A stretch of DNA of 64,000 nucleotides, taken from positions 1-64,000 of the forward strand of contig JAJZGG010000004.1 of NCBI GenBank assembly GCA_021804965.1. The letters are read 5' to 3'. The position numbers were made by a program, and so were the translations under genes. Positions within the stretch are counted from its first letter, which is position 1. Each line of letters opens with the position of its first letter. The notes under the pieces were generated by a model. The model searched no databases, had not been told where the DNA came from, and saw only the letters and a list, made by a program, of their open reading frames with translations. Source of the stretch: Acidobacteriota bacterium. Its GTDB lineage: Bacteria > Acidobacteriota > Terriglobia > Terriglobales > Acidobacteriaceae. Below, in pieces: positions 18,650-27,192 of the stretch.

Positions 18650-18700
18650 GAATTATGCAATGTACAGATCGTGATTCCGGTTCTTATACTCGCATAATTC
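18650..18700. promoter_or_regulatory. candidate LysR-type operator in the divergent promoter
   Basis: Perfect 9-bp inverted half-sites GAATTATGC (18650-18658) and GCATAATTC (18692-18700), 42 bp apart start to start, between divergent lysR and citMHS. Confidence 0.5.
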
Positions 18701-18731
18701 GGCAGCCGATGCATGCGTCATCTGCCCGCCG

Positions 18732-20066
18732 ATGTACACTCACCTGCCATCGTGCCCGGCACGCGGCAGGCTCGCGGACTTCGCCATGCTCGCCCTCTGG
18801 GGACTGATCACCATCGTCGGCATGATTCTGGCCATTGCCAGCCGTCGCGTCTCGCCCTTGGTCGCGCTGCTGCTCTTTCCCGTTGCCACGGCCATTGCCT
18901 CCGGCTTCGGCCTTCATACCGGAGCCTTTGCCATCGCCGGGCTTCGCGCCATCGCTCCCGTGGTGGCCATGTTCCTCTTTGCCATTCTCTTCTTCGGTGT
19001 GCTCACGGAGATTGGCCTCATCCAGCCGCTGCTTCGTCTGCTGCTGCGCCGCATCGGTCGCAATCCCCGGCTCATCGTTCCCGGCTCTGTCCTGCTGGCG
19101 TTGCTGCTCCATCTGGACGGCTCCGGCGCGGTGGTCTTTCTCGTTGCCATTCCCGCTTTGCTGCCGCTCTATCAGGAGCTCGGCATGGACAGCCGCATCC
19201 TCGCCTGCGCCGTCTCGCTGGCTGCCGGCGTCAACTTCCTGCCCTGGACAGGGCCGGTCCTGCGCGCCGCCACTGTCCTCCACACCAGTCCTGCCGCACT
19301 CTTTCGCCCGCTCATTCCGGTGCAGCTCGTCGGCCTCGTCTACATCTTTGCCGTCGCCTTCTATCTCGGCCATCGGGAGCATCGCCGCCTCGGCAGCCGA
19401 CCCTCGTTGTCGCCCACCGTGCCAACGCACTCCCACCCTTCACTGCAGCGTTGGCGACTGCTGCTCAATCTGCTTCTGGTTCTTCTTGTCCTCGGCTCGG
19501 TCATCTCCGGTCTTGTCCAGCCGGCGCTGTCCTTCATGCTCGGCACCTCGCTGGCGCTGCTGCTCAACTTCCGCTCCATCCGCGATCAGGGAAACGTCCT
19601 CGACCGGCACGCCCGCGAGGCCATCACCATGTGCGCGGTGCTCTGTGCTGCCGGCGTCTTCAGCGGCATCCTCAAGGGCACCGGCATGCTCACCGCCATG
19701 GCCCATGCGACGCTGGGCCACATCCCTGCAGCCTTTGCGCCCCACATTCCCTTTGCGCTCGGCCTGCTCGCCATGCCGCTCAGCCTGCTCTTCGATCCCG
19801 ACTCGTTTTACTTCGGCGTCCTGCCGGTTCTCATCGCAGCGGCGCAGGGCTTTGGACTGCCTCCGGCCAGTGTTGCCCAGGCCGCATTGCTTGGGCAGAT
19901 GACGACCGGCTTTCCCGTCAGCCCGCTCACACCGGCAACCTTTCTCGTTACCGGTCTCAGTGATGTTGAGCTGGGCACGCATCAGCGTTTCGCCGGACCC
20001 TGGCTGCTCGGAGCCTCGGTGCTCATGACCTTCACCGCAGCCCTGCTGCACCTGTTCCCCTTTTAG
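18732..20066 (+). CDS. CitMHS-family (citrate/tricarboxylate-like) transporter
   Basis: 444 aa polytopic; [27 protein letters not shown] and [16 protein letters not shown] motifs. Start may be 18786 ([12 protein letters not shown]). Confidence 0.88.
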   Translation: MYTHLPSCPARGRLADFAMLALWGLITIVGMILAIASRRVSPLVALLLFPVATAIASGFGLHTGAFAIAGLRAIAPVVAMFLFAILFFGVLTEIGLIQPLLRLLLRRIGRNPRLIVPGSVLLALLLHLDGSGAVVFLVAIPALLPLYQELGMDSRILACAVSLAAGVNFLPWTGPVLRAATVLHTSPAALFRPLIPVQLVGLVYIFAVAFYLGHREHRRLGSRPSLSPTVPTHSHPSLQRWRLLLNLLLVLLVLGSVISGLVQPALSFMLGTSLALLLNFRSIRDQGNVLDRHAREAITMCAVLCAAGVFSGILKGTGMLTAMAHATLGHIPAAFAPHIPFALGLLAMPLSLLFDPDSFYFGVLPVLIAAAQGFGLPPASVAQAALLGQMTTGFPVSPLTPATFLVTGLSDVELGTHQRFAGPWLLGASVLMTFTAALLHLFPF

Positions 20067-20110
20067 AGGCCCACCCGCATGCTGCCTGCCGTCGCTATCC
20101 AGACTCGCCG

Positions 20111-20155
20111 CACCGGCCATCCGCGCACCAGCCATCCGCGCACCGGGCATCCACG
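20111..20155. repeat. three tandem copies of a 15-bp unit
   Basis: CACCGGCCATCCGCG / CACCAGCCATCCGCG / CACCGGGCATCCACG between citMHS and the atuA-like gene. Confidence 0.75.
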
Positions 20156-20185
20156 CATCGCCGTGCACCTCCGGAGGCAGCTGCC

Positions 20186-21550
20186 ATGAGGACAGTCCGC
20201 ATCGGAGCCGGTGCCGGCTTCGCCTCCGACCGCATCGACCCAGCCGTCGATCTGGCCCAGCGCGGCCAGCTCGACTATCTCGTCTTCGAGTGCCTGGCCG
20301 AGCGCACCATCGCCCTCAGCCAGTTGCGCAAGCGCCAGAATCCTGCCCTTGGCTACGATCCCATGCTTGAGCCGCGCATGCGCGCCGTCCTGCCAGCCTG
20401 CCGCAAACACGGTACGCGCATCCTCAGCAACATGGGGGCAGCCAATCCCCGCGCCGCCGCCCAGCGGACCATCGAAATTGCGCAGCAGCTCGGCCTGCGC
20501 GGCCTGCGCGTGGCCTGTCTGGAGGGCGACGATGTCCTTGCGCACGCGCCATCCTTTCTGCCCTTCGACGACGAACCGCTTCCGGATTCGACCCAGATCC
20601 TGACCGCCAACGCCTACCTCGGCGCCGATGCCATCGCGCAGGCTCTGGCCACCGGGGCTGACGTCGTGCTCACCGGCCGCGTTGCCGATCCCTCCCTCTT
20701 TGTCGGAGCCTTTCTCCACACCTTCAGCTGGTCGCAGCAGGACTGGAACCGCCTCGGCCAGGCCACTGCCGTCGGCCATCTGCTGGAGTGTGCCGGCCAG
20801 CTCACCGGCGGCTATTTTGCCGATCCCGGCTTCAAGGATGTGCCGCATCTGGAGCGCCTCGGCTTTCCGCTCGCCCAGGTCAGCGAAGATGCTTCCGCCC
20901 AGCTCAGCAAGCTTCCCGGAACCGGCGGCGTGCTCGATCTGCAAACCTGCCGCGAACAGATTCTCTATGAGGTCATGGACCCATCCGCCTACCTCACGCC
21001 CGACGTCGCCGCCGACTTCACCACGCTCCGGTTCACGCAGCAGGAGCAGGATCGCGTGCACGTCTGCGGCGCCACCGGCAGGCCGCGACCGGACCACTAC
21101 AAGCTCTCCATCGGAGTCGAGGACGGCTATCTGGCGGAGGCACAGATCTCCTACGCCGGTCCCGGTGCGCTCGCCCGCGCCCGTCTTGCCTCCAGCATCC
21201 TGCGCAGCCGCCTGGAACACCTGCACCCCGAACAGTTGCGCCTCGATCTGCACGGCGTCCAGGCCATCTTCGGCGAATCCGCATCGCCGGATGGCACCCC
21301 TGCAGCATCCACAGCCGAACCATCCGAGATTCGCCTTCGCGCCGCCGCCCGCTTTCGCGATCCCGCGCATCCGGCTCTGGCCGAGCAGCGCGCCGCCGAA
21401 CTCACCCGCGAAGTCGAAAGCCTCTACCTCAACGGACCGGCCGGCGGCTGCGGCATCACCTCCTCGGTCCGCCACAACATCGCCATCGTCCCCGGGCTCA
21501 TCCCCAGGGATTGCGTCCGCACCACCGTCATCCTGCTGGAGGTTCCATGA
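20186..21550 (+). CDS. acyclic terpene utilization AtuA-family protein (DUF1446)
   Basis: 454 aa; RIGAGAGFASDRIDPAVDLAQRG..DYLVFECLAERTIAL, ILSNMGAANP, LTGRVADPSLF. Confidence 0.88.
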   Translation: MRTVRIGAGAGFASDRIDPAVDLAQRGQLDYLVFECLAERTIALSQLRKRQNPALGYDPMLEPRMRAVLPACRKHGTRILSNMGAANPRAAAQRTIEIAQQLGLRGLRVACLEGDDVLAHAPSFLPFDDEPLPDSTQILTANAYLGADAIAQALATGADVVLTGRVADPSLFVGAFLHTFSWSQQDWNRLGQATAVGHLLECAGQLTGGYFADPGFKDVPHLERLGFPLAQVSEDASAQLSKLPGTGGVLDLQTCREQILYEVMDPSAYLTPDVAADFTTLRFTQQEQDRVHVCGATGRPRPDHYKLSIGVEDGYLAEAQISYAGPGALARARLASSILRSRLEHLHPEQLRLDLHGVQAIFGESASPDGTPAASTAEPSEIRLRAAARFRDPAHPALAEQRAAELTREVESLYLNGPAGGCGITSSVRHNIAIVPGLIPRDCVRTTVILLEVP

Positions 21551-21864
21551 TCCTGCGCCAGATCGCCCACGCACGCGCCGGAGACAAAGGCCGTCTCGTC
21601 AACATCTCCGTCATCGCCTACCTTGCCCAGGACTATCCGCTGCTGGTTCACCAGCTCACCGTCGAGCGTGTCACCGCACTTTTTGCCGCCGACCTCACCC
21701 AGTCCGTCACGCGCTACTGCATCCCCGGCTTGCAGGCGCTCAACTTCGTCCTCCACCGCCGTCCCGAGGACAGCGTCACCCGCTCGCTGCGCATCGATGC
21801 CCACGGCAAAAGCCTCAGCTTTCGCCTGCTTTCGCTTCCCCTCCATCCCGCCGATCCGGAATAG
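21547..21864 (+). CDS. AtuA-associated ferredoxin-fold-like small protein
   Basis: MILRQIAHARAGDKGRLVNISVIAY..LNFVLHRRPEDSVTRSLRIDAHGKSLSF; ATGA overlap with the upstream stop. Confidence 0.8.
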   Translation: MILRQIAHARAGDKGRLVNISVIAYLAQDYPLLVHQLTVERVTALFAADLTQSVTRYCIPGLQALNFVLHRRPEDSVTRSLRIDAHGKSLSFRLLSLPLHPADPE

Positions 21865-22216
21865 AGCCACCTGTCCGCAACTTCTGCTTGAGGAAATCCC
21901 GCAGCACCTGCAGATGGCTCTGTTCCACATCGCGCGTGGCCGTCAGCAGCGTCACGTTTTCCCGCACTGCCAGCGCCACCGTCTCCTGCCACGGTGCAGC
22001 CTCCAGTTCCTGCCAATACTCCATCCGGAATGTATCCCGGTCGATCCTCCCGCCATGCAGCCTGCGTCGAAGCAAATCGCTCGGTGCCAGTTCTCTGGCC
22101 CATCGCAGTAACGCTCCCTCGCTTTTGCGCAAGCCGCGCGGCCACAGACGGTCCACCAGCAGCCGTGCCCCGTCTTCGGCCTCCGCTGCTTCGTAGATAC
22201 GCCGGATTCGGATCAT
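21815..22216 (-). CDS. DUF488 family protein
   Basis: MIRIRRIYEAAEAEDGARLLVDRLWPRGLRKSEG..WARELAPS..LLTATRDVEQSH. The ORF extends to 22318 but MIRIRR at 22216 is the likely start. Confidence 0.88.
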   Translation of the reverse strand: MIRIRRIYEAAEAEDGARLLVDRLWPRGLRKSEGALLRWARELAPSDLLRRRLHGGRIDRDTFRMEYWQELEAAPWQETVALAVRENVTLLTATRDVEQSHLQVLRDFLKQKLRTGGSIPDRRDGGEAKAGES

Positions 22217-22292
22217 TGTCTTCCTCGCGCTGCCGTTGTGCAGCCAGGGTCGCGTCCATGCATCTGCGCGACCCCGCCTGCAGCCATCCTCT

Positions 22293-24533
22293 TCAGCGAT
22301 TCGCCTTCTGATCAGCAAACGAGTGGCCAGTCAGCAGCCCCAGCACAAACCAGCCGAACAGCAGGGCACCCAGCGCGAACAGAATATCGCCCGGAACCCG
22401 CATCCAGCGCAGCGTCTGCATGGTGTTCGTCTGCAGAAACTCCGCGGATCGCGCATACCAGGTTCCCCGTTCCACCGCAGCCCAGGCCTGCAGCAGGCCA
22501 ATCGGCAGCAGACTCAGGAAGGCCATCATGCCCAGCCCCACATTCAGGCACCAGAAGGATGCCCGCAGTGCGCCCTGCTTCCATCGCCGTTCCGGTTTCA
22601 GCGCCCGCAGGCAGAACAGCGTCAGGCCCAGGCCCAGCATTCCATAGACTCCAAACAGTGCCGTGTGTCCATGCAATGGTGTCAGATTCAGACCCTGCAC
22701 ATAATAGAGCGAGATTGGCGGATTGATCAGGAAGCCGAAGATTCCCGCGCCCACCATGTTCCAGAAGGCCACTGCCACAAAGAAATAGATCGGCCACTTG
22801 TAATTGCCAATCCATCTGGCTTTTTCCGTCGCATGCGTCAGTCGCAGATTCTCCCACGCCTCATATCCCACAAGCGTCAGTGGAACCACCTCCAGCGCGC
22901 TGAACACTGCACCAAAACCAATCACAGCCGCCGTCGATCCGGCAAAGTACAGATGATGGAAGGTGCCAATGATCCCTCCGGACAGAAAGACGATTGTGGA
23001 GAACATCACCGCCCGTGTCGCGCTGCGAATCTCCAGCAGTTGCAGCCGTGTAAACAGGAAGGCGATCACCACCGTGGCAAACACCTCAAAGAACCCTTCC
23101 ACCCAGAGATGCACCACCCACCAGCGCCAGTACTCCGCCGTCACCAGGTTGCTTCGCTGCCCATACATCAGCCCTGCTGCATAGAACAGCGGGATGGCAA
23201 TGCTGGATACCAGAAACAGGATCAGCAGCGTGCGGTCTTCCTTGCTCTGCCGGAAGGCCGGGCGCAGTGCGCGCACCATCAGCACCAGCCACAGCAGCAG
23301 CCCCACAAACAGCAACAGTTGCCAGAAGCGGCCCAGATCCACATACTCGAATCCCTGGCTTCCGAACCAGAACCACAGATTGCCCAGCTTCTGCTGGATT
23401 CCCAGCCATTCGCCGGCCATCGATCCGCCCACCACAACCACCAGCGCGCCCAGCAGCACATGCACGCCCAGGCGCTGATACTTCGGCTCGTGTCCGCTCA
23501 CCGCCGGCCCCACATACAACCCCGTCGCCAGCCATGACGTCGCAATCCAGAAGATCGCCAGTTGCAGGTGCCACGTCCGCGCAATGGCATACGGCAGATA
23601 CCGGTCCAGCGGAATCCCATAGAATCCGTTGCCTTCCACCCCGTAATGAGCCACCACCACGCCCATTCCAATCTGCACCGCCCACAGCGCCACCACCACC
23701 AGAAAATACGGAATCGTGGCCCGCTGCGAGGGCGTCGGCTTCTGCCCCACAAACGGATCCAGCGCAGGATACGGCCCCTGCGGCAGCAGCTTTTCCTGCG
23801 ACCCATACCACCAGACCAGCCCTCCGATTCCGGCCAGCAGCAGCACAAAGCTCACCACGCTCCACATCACCGCCCCGGTTGTAGGCACGTTGGCAATCAG
23901 CGGCTCATGCGGCCAGTTGTTGGTATACGTCACCGCCAATCCCGGCCGATTCGTCCCCGCCGCCCACGCCGTCCACCAGAAGAACGCGGCCATCTGCTGC
24001 GCCTTATGCGCATTCACCAGCGCACCGGCTGGAATCGCATACGGCGCATACCCCCGAGCAAACAGCCCTGCGTAGTACGCTGCCAGCTCGTGAAAGACTG
24101 CCGCGCGATCTGCATCCAGCACCACCCGGTTGGTTGCCGCGTCATAGGTGTTCGTACGCATCACGCGCACCAGCCGGGCCCGCAACACTGCCTGCCGATC
24201 CGCATCCAGCGCCGCAAAACTCGCCGCACCACTCTGCTGCGCCCATCGCTCCAGCAGCGCCTCGGATTCCCGATGCAGCCAGTCTGCGCTCCAGTCCGGC
24301 GCCACATACGCTCCATGGCCCCACACCGTGCCAATCTCCTGGCCGCCCACCGACTGCCAGACTCCCTGTCCCTCCGTAATCGTTGTGCCGGCAAACAGCA
24401 GACTGCCATCCGCGCCATACACATCCGGCAACGGCGGCACCTGCCGGATCATCCTGCGCCCCACCGTGCCCAGCACGGCAAATGAGCACACCAGAACCAC
24501 GACCAGCGCAATCCAGTAGCGTCGATAACTCAT
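22293..24533 (-). CDS. norB: quinol-dependent single-subunit nitric oxide reductase (qNOR)
   Basis: MSYRRYWIALVVV..PLPDVYGADGSLLFAGTTITEGQGVWQSVGGQEIGTVWGHGAYVAPDWSADWLHRE; RTWHLQLAIFWIATSWLATGLY; LHGHTALFGVYGMLGLGL. Confidence 0.93.
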   Translation of the reverse strand: MSYRRYWIALVVVLVCSFAVLGTVGRRMIRQVPPLPDVYGADGSLLFAGTTITEGQGVWQSVGGQEIGTVWGHGAYVAPDWSADWLHRESEALLERWAQQSGAASFAALDADRQAVLRARLVRVMRTNTYDAATNRVVLDADRAAVFHELAAYYAGLFARGYAPYAIPAGALVNAHKAQQMAAFFWWTAWAAGTNRPGLAVTYTNNWPHEPLIANVPTTGAVMWSVVSFVLLLAGIGGLVWWYGSQEKLLPQGPYPALDPFVGQKPTPSQRATIPYFLVVVALWAVQIGMGVVVAHYGVEGNGFYGIPLDRYLPYAIARTWHLQLAIFWIATSWLATGLYVGPAVSGHEPKYQRLGVHVLLGALVVVVGGSMAGEWLGIQQKLGNLWFWFGSQGFEYVDLGRFWQLLLFVGLLLWLVLMVRALRPAFRQSKEDRTLLILFLVSSIAIPLFYAAGLMYGQRSNLVTAEYWRWWVVHLWVEGFFEVFATVVIAFLFTRLQLLEIRSATRAVMFSTIVFLSGGIIGTFHHLYFAGSTAAVIGFGAVFSALEVVPLTLVGYEAWENLRLTHATEKARWIGNYKWPIYFFVAVAFWNMVGAGIFGFLINPPISLYYVQGLNLTPLHGHTALFGVYGMLGLGLTLFCLRALKPERRWKQGALRASFWCLNVGLGMMAFLSLLPIGLLQAWAAVERGTWYARSAEFLQTNTMQTLRWMRVPGDILFALGALLFGWFVLGLLTGHSFADQKANR

Positions 24534-24684
24534 GTCTTCCTCTCTCAGGGGGAATATTTTTCTTCCCGCATCGAACGCTATTCCTGCCCACGCACGCTTG
24601 CAGGGACTTTGGTCACACCTGCCCGATCGCCATCCCACCGGATGGCTAACCCTCCGGACCATGTCCCGTATCAGAGCAAAGAAA

Positions 24685-24715
24685 AAGGCCCGAATCCACT
24701 CTGGATTCGGGCCTT
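24685..24715 (-). terminator. Rho-independent terminator of the GH31 gene
   Basis: AAGGCCCGAATCCA-CTC-TGGATTCGGGCCTT, 14-bp perfect stem, followed on the minus strand by TTTCTTTG. Confidence 0.85.
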
Positions 24716-24733
24716 GCCGCCGTTGGATTCAGC

Positions 24734-27136
24734 TCATTGCTGCTTGCCCAGCCGGATCGTCACCGCTTCTCCGGTATACACAATCCGCGCATCGGCATCG
24801 TCGGTCACCGTCGCTCCCGTTCCGTGGCCTGCCCGCACCAGCACCACGCGGAAGACGCGACGCGCAGCCATGCCCGGGAAGTTTCCCTGCCGCGCATCGA
24901 GCGTCAGTGTCCCTGCCGCATCCTTCCAGTGCATCGCAATCGTTGCATGCTCGCCGTGTTCGTAGCCGTAGCCATCCCCGGCGTCATCATAGAGCGTAAA
25001 GCTGCCGTCGGCTCCGCCATAGACGCGCAGTTCCACCGTACCTTCCGGCTTCTGGTCGGCATACTCCACGTTCTCGCCCATCGGCAAAATCGATCCGGCG
25101 CGCACATACACCGGCAGATGCTCCAGCGGTGCTGCCGCTTCCAGCTCTTCGCCGCCCTTCTGCGCCGCTCCGGTCCAGAAGTCGTACCATCGCGCAGTCG
25201 CCGGCAGATACACCCGCCGATGCGTCACGCCCGCCTCCAGCACCGGGTTCACCAGCAGCTCCGGCCCGAACAGAAAGGCATTGCCCAGATCCCAGGTCTT
25301 CGGATCGCTGCGCCAGTCCATCACCAGCGGCCGCTGAATCGTGTAATCCTCGCTCGTCACCTTCCATGCCAGCGAGTAGATGTAGGGCAGCAGCCGATAG
25401 CGCAGCCGGTCATTGGCCACCAGAATCGGCTCCACCTTCGCATAGGACCAGATCTCGTTCTCCGGCCGATGTCCATGGGTCCGGAAGATCGGGCAGAAGA
25501 CGCCAAACTCGAACCAGCGCGTATACAGCTCCTCATACGCCGGATCGTTCGTCGGATTCTGCTCCGGCGGCCAGTATCCGCCAATATCCGTCGTCCAGTA
25601 CGGATAGCCGGAAAGCGCAAAGTTCAGCCCTGCCGGCACCTGTCGGCTCAGTCCCCAGAAGCTGCCATACACATCGCCCGACCAGACCGTCGCGCCCACC
25701 CGCTGCTGGCCCAGGAACGCCGAGCGCGTCAGCAGGAAGACCCGCTTGTCCGGCATTGCCTGTTTCCAGTGCTCCTGCACGCCCAGCGTATGCAGAAACG
25801 GAAACAGGTTCGTATACTCGGCTCCGTTGCCTATCGCCAGTTTCTTGTACTGCAGGATCGCGTCGCCCATGTGCGGCCAGTATTCCTCCGGCTCGGCGCT
25901 GTCCAGCCAGAAGGCATCCCAGCCCATCTGCTGCAGCTTGCCCGGCAGCCGCTGCCAATAAAGATCGCGCGCCTCCGCGCTGCTTGCGTCATACACATGC
26001 GCACCCGGAATCAGCAGATGCCTCGCATCCAGCTCCTGATAGCTCTTCGACTCCGGATCCATCAATCCCCACACCGAGATCATCGTGTGCACATGCTCGG
26101 CATGCAGTGCCTTCAGATCCCCCGGCACGTCCTGGTAGTTCGCATTGAACTCCGGATCGCCCTCATGCTTCCACCAGAACCAGTCCTGCACCATCGCATC
26201 CATCGGAATATGCAGCTTCCGATACCGGTCCGCAATCGACCGGATCTGCTGCAGGGAAACATAGCGATCCTTCGACTGGAAGAATCCATACGCCCACCGC
26301 GGCAGCATCGGCGCATGCCCGGTCATCGTCCGGTACCGATGCACAATCGCATCCATCTCCGGACCATACACAAAGTAGTAGTCAATGCTGTGCCCGGCCA
26401 GTGCGCTCAGCTTCATATCCAGCGGAAACCGGTTGTCAAAGTAGGTCAGCGATGCGGTGTTCCACAGCAGCGCATAGCCACGGCTCGATACCAGCAGCGG
26501 AATCGCCACGTCGGTGTTGTTCTGCCCCAGCTCCACCGTGGCCCCGCGATAGTCAAACATTCCGTTCTGGTGCTGTCCCAGCCCATAGATCGCCTCGCCG
26601 AACACGGGCGAGAATCGGTCCGTCACCCGATACGTATGCTCGCCATTCTTCACCTCCGGCTCAAAAGTGCGCGGCAGGCTCCATCCCTCCTGCAGCAGTC
26701 CGCTGCCATCGGCCGTGCGAAAGCTCAGGTTGCCCCGCGCCACGCTCAGCACCACCTGCAGCTGTGCCGTCTTCACCGTCGCCCATTTGCCGTCCGTGGA
26801 AAAGCTGCTCGCCACCCCGGGGCAGGACTGCGCCGCATCCAGCATCCAGGGCTTGGCCGTGGGACGGCTGCTGTCGTCGGCCTGCCGCACCACCACGTGC
26901 ACCACCGCATCGGTACACGCCGTCACGTCCATCACCTCGTTGCCGGCCACCGCATGCAGTCCATGCGCCGTCGCCGTCACCGTCTCCGGAGTCAGCCCCG
27001 GCATCTTCTGGCCGGGCATCTGTGCTGCCGCCATCGGCCCCTGTGCCGCCATCGCCGCGCAGGCCACTGCCACCAGCGCACACCGCTTCCAACACGCAGA
27101 ACCAGCCATTCGTCGCATCCTTCGTCTCCTCGCCAT
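24734..27136 (-). CDS. glycoside hydrolase family 31 (alpha-glucosidase/alpha-xylosidase type), secreted
   Basis: 800 aa; MGWDAFWLDSAEPEE nucleophile region, WSGDVYGSFWGL acid/base region, GYPYWTTDIGGYWPPE, IFRTHGHRPENEIW. Confidence 0.93.
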   Translation of the reverse strand: MARRRRMRRMAGSACWKRCALVAVACAAMAAQGPMAAAQMPGQKMPGLTPETVTATAHGLHAVAGNEVMDVTACTDAVVHVVVRQADDSSRPTAKPWMLDAAQSCPGVASSFSTDGKWATVKTAQLQVVLSVARGNLSFRTADGSGLLQEGWSLPRTFEPEVKNGEHTYRVTDRFSPVFGEAIYGLGQHQNGMFDYRGATVELGQNNTDVAIPLLVSSRGYALLWNTASLTYFDNRFPLDMKLSALAGHSIDYYFVYGPEMDAIVHRYRTMTGHAPMLPRWAYGFFQSKDRYVSLQQIRSIADRYRKLHIPMDAMVQDWFWWKHEGDPEFNANYQDVPGDLKALHAEHVHTMISVWGLMDPESKSYQELDARHLLIPGAHVYDASSAEARDLYWQRLPGKLQQMGWDAFWLDSAEPEEYWPHMGDAILQYKKLAIGNGAEYTNLFPFLHTLGVQEHWKQAMPDKRVFLLTRSAFLGQQRVGATVWSGDVYGSFWGLSRQVPAGLNFALSGYPYWTTDIGGYWPPEQNPTNDPAYEELYTRWFEFGVFCPIFRTHGHRPENEIWSYAKVEPILVANDRLRYRLLPYIYSLAWKVTSEDYTIQRPLVMDWRSDPKTWDLGNAFLFGPELLVNPVLEAGVTHRRVYLPATARWYDFWTGAAQKGGEELEAAAPLEHLPVYVRAGSILPMGENVEYADQKPEGTVELRVYGGADGSFTLYDDAGDGYGYEHGEHATIAMHWKDAAGTLTLDARQGNFPGMAARRVFRVVLVRAGHGTGATVTDDADARIVYTGEAVTIRLGKQQ

Positions 27137-27192
27137 CCCCGTATCGCCGCCTCAGGCAGCTCTGTGCCAGCCTGCACAGTGTCACGCCGCGC

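Noticed and set aside
24534-24660. FNR/NnrR or NsrR site upstream of qNOR
   Set aside because: No TTGAT-N4-ATCAA or NsrR-like dyad visible in the upstream region.
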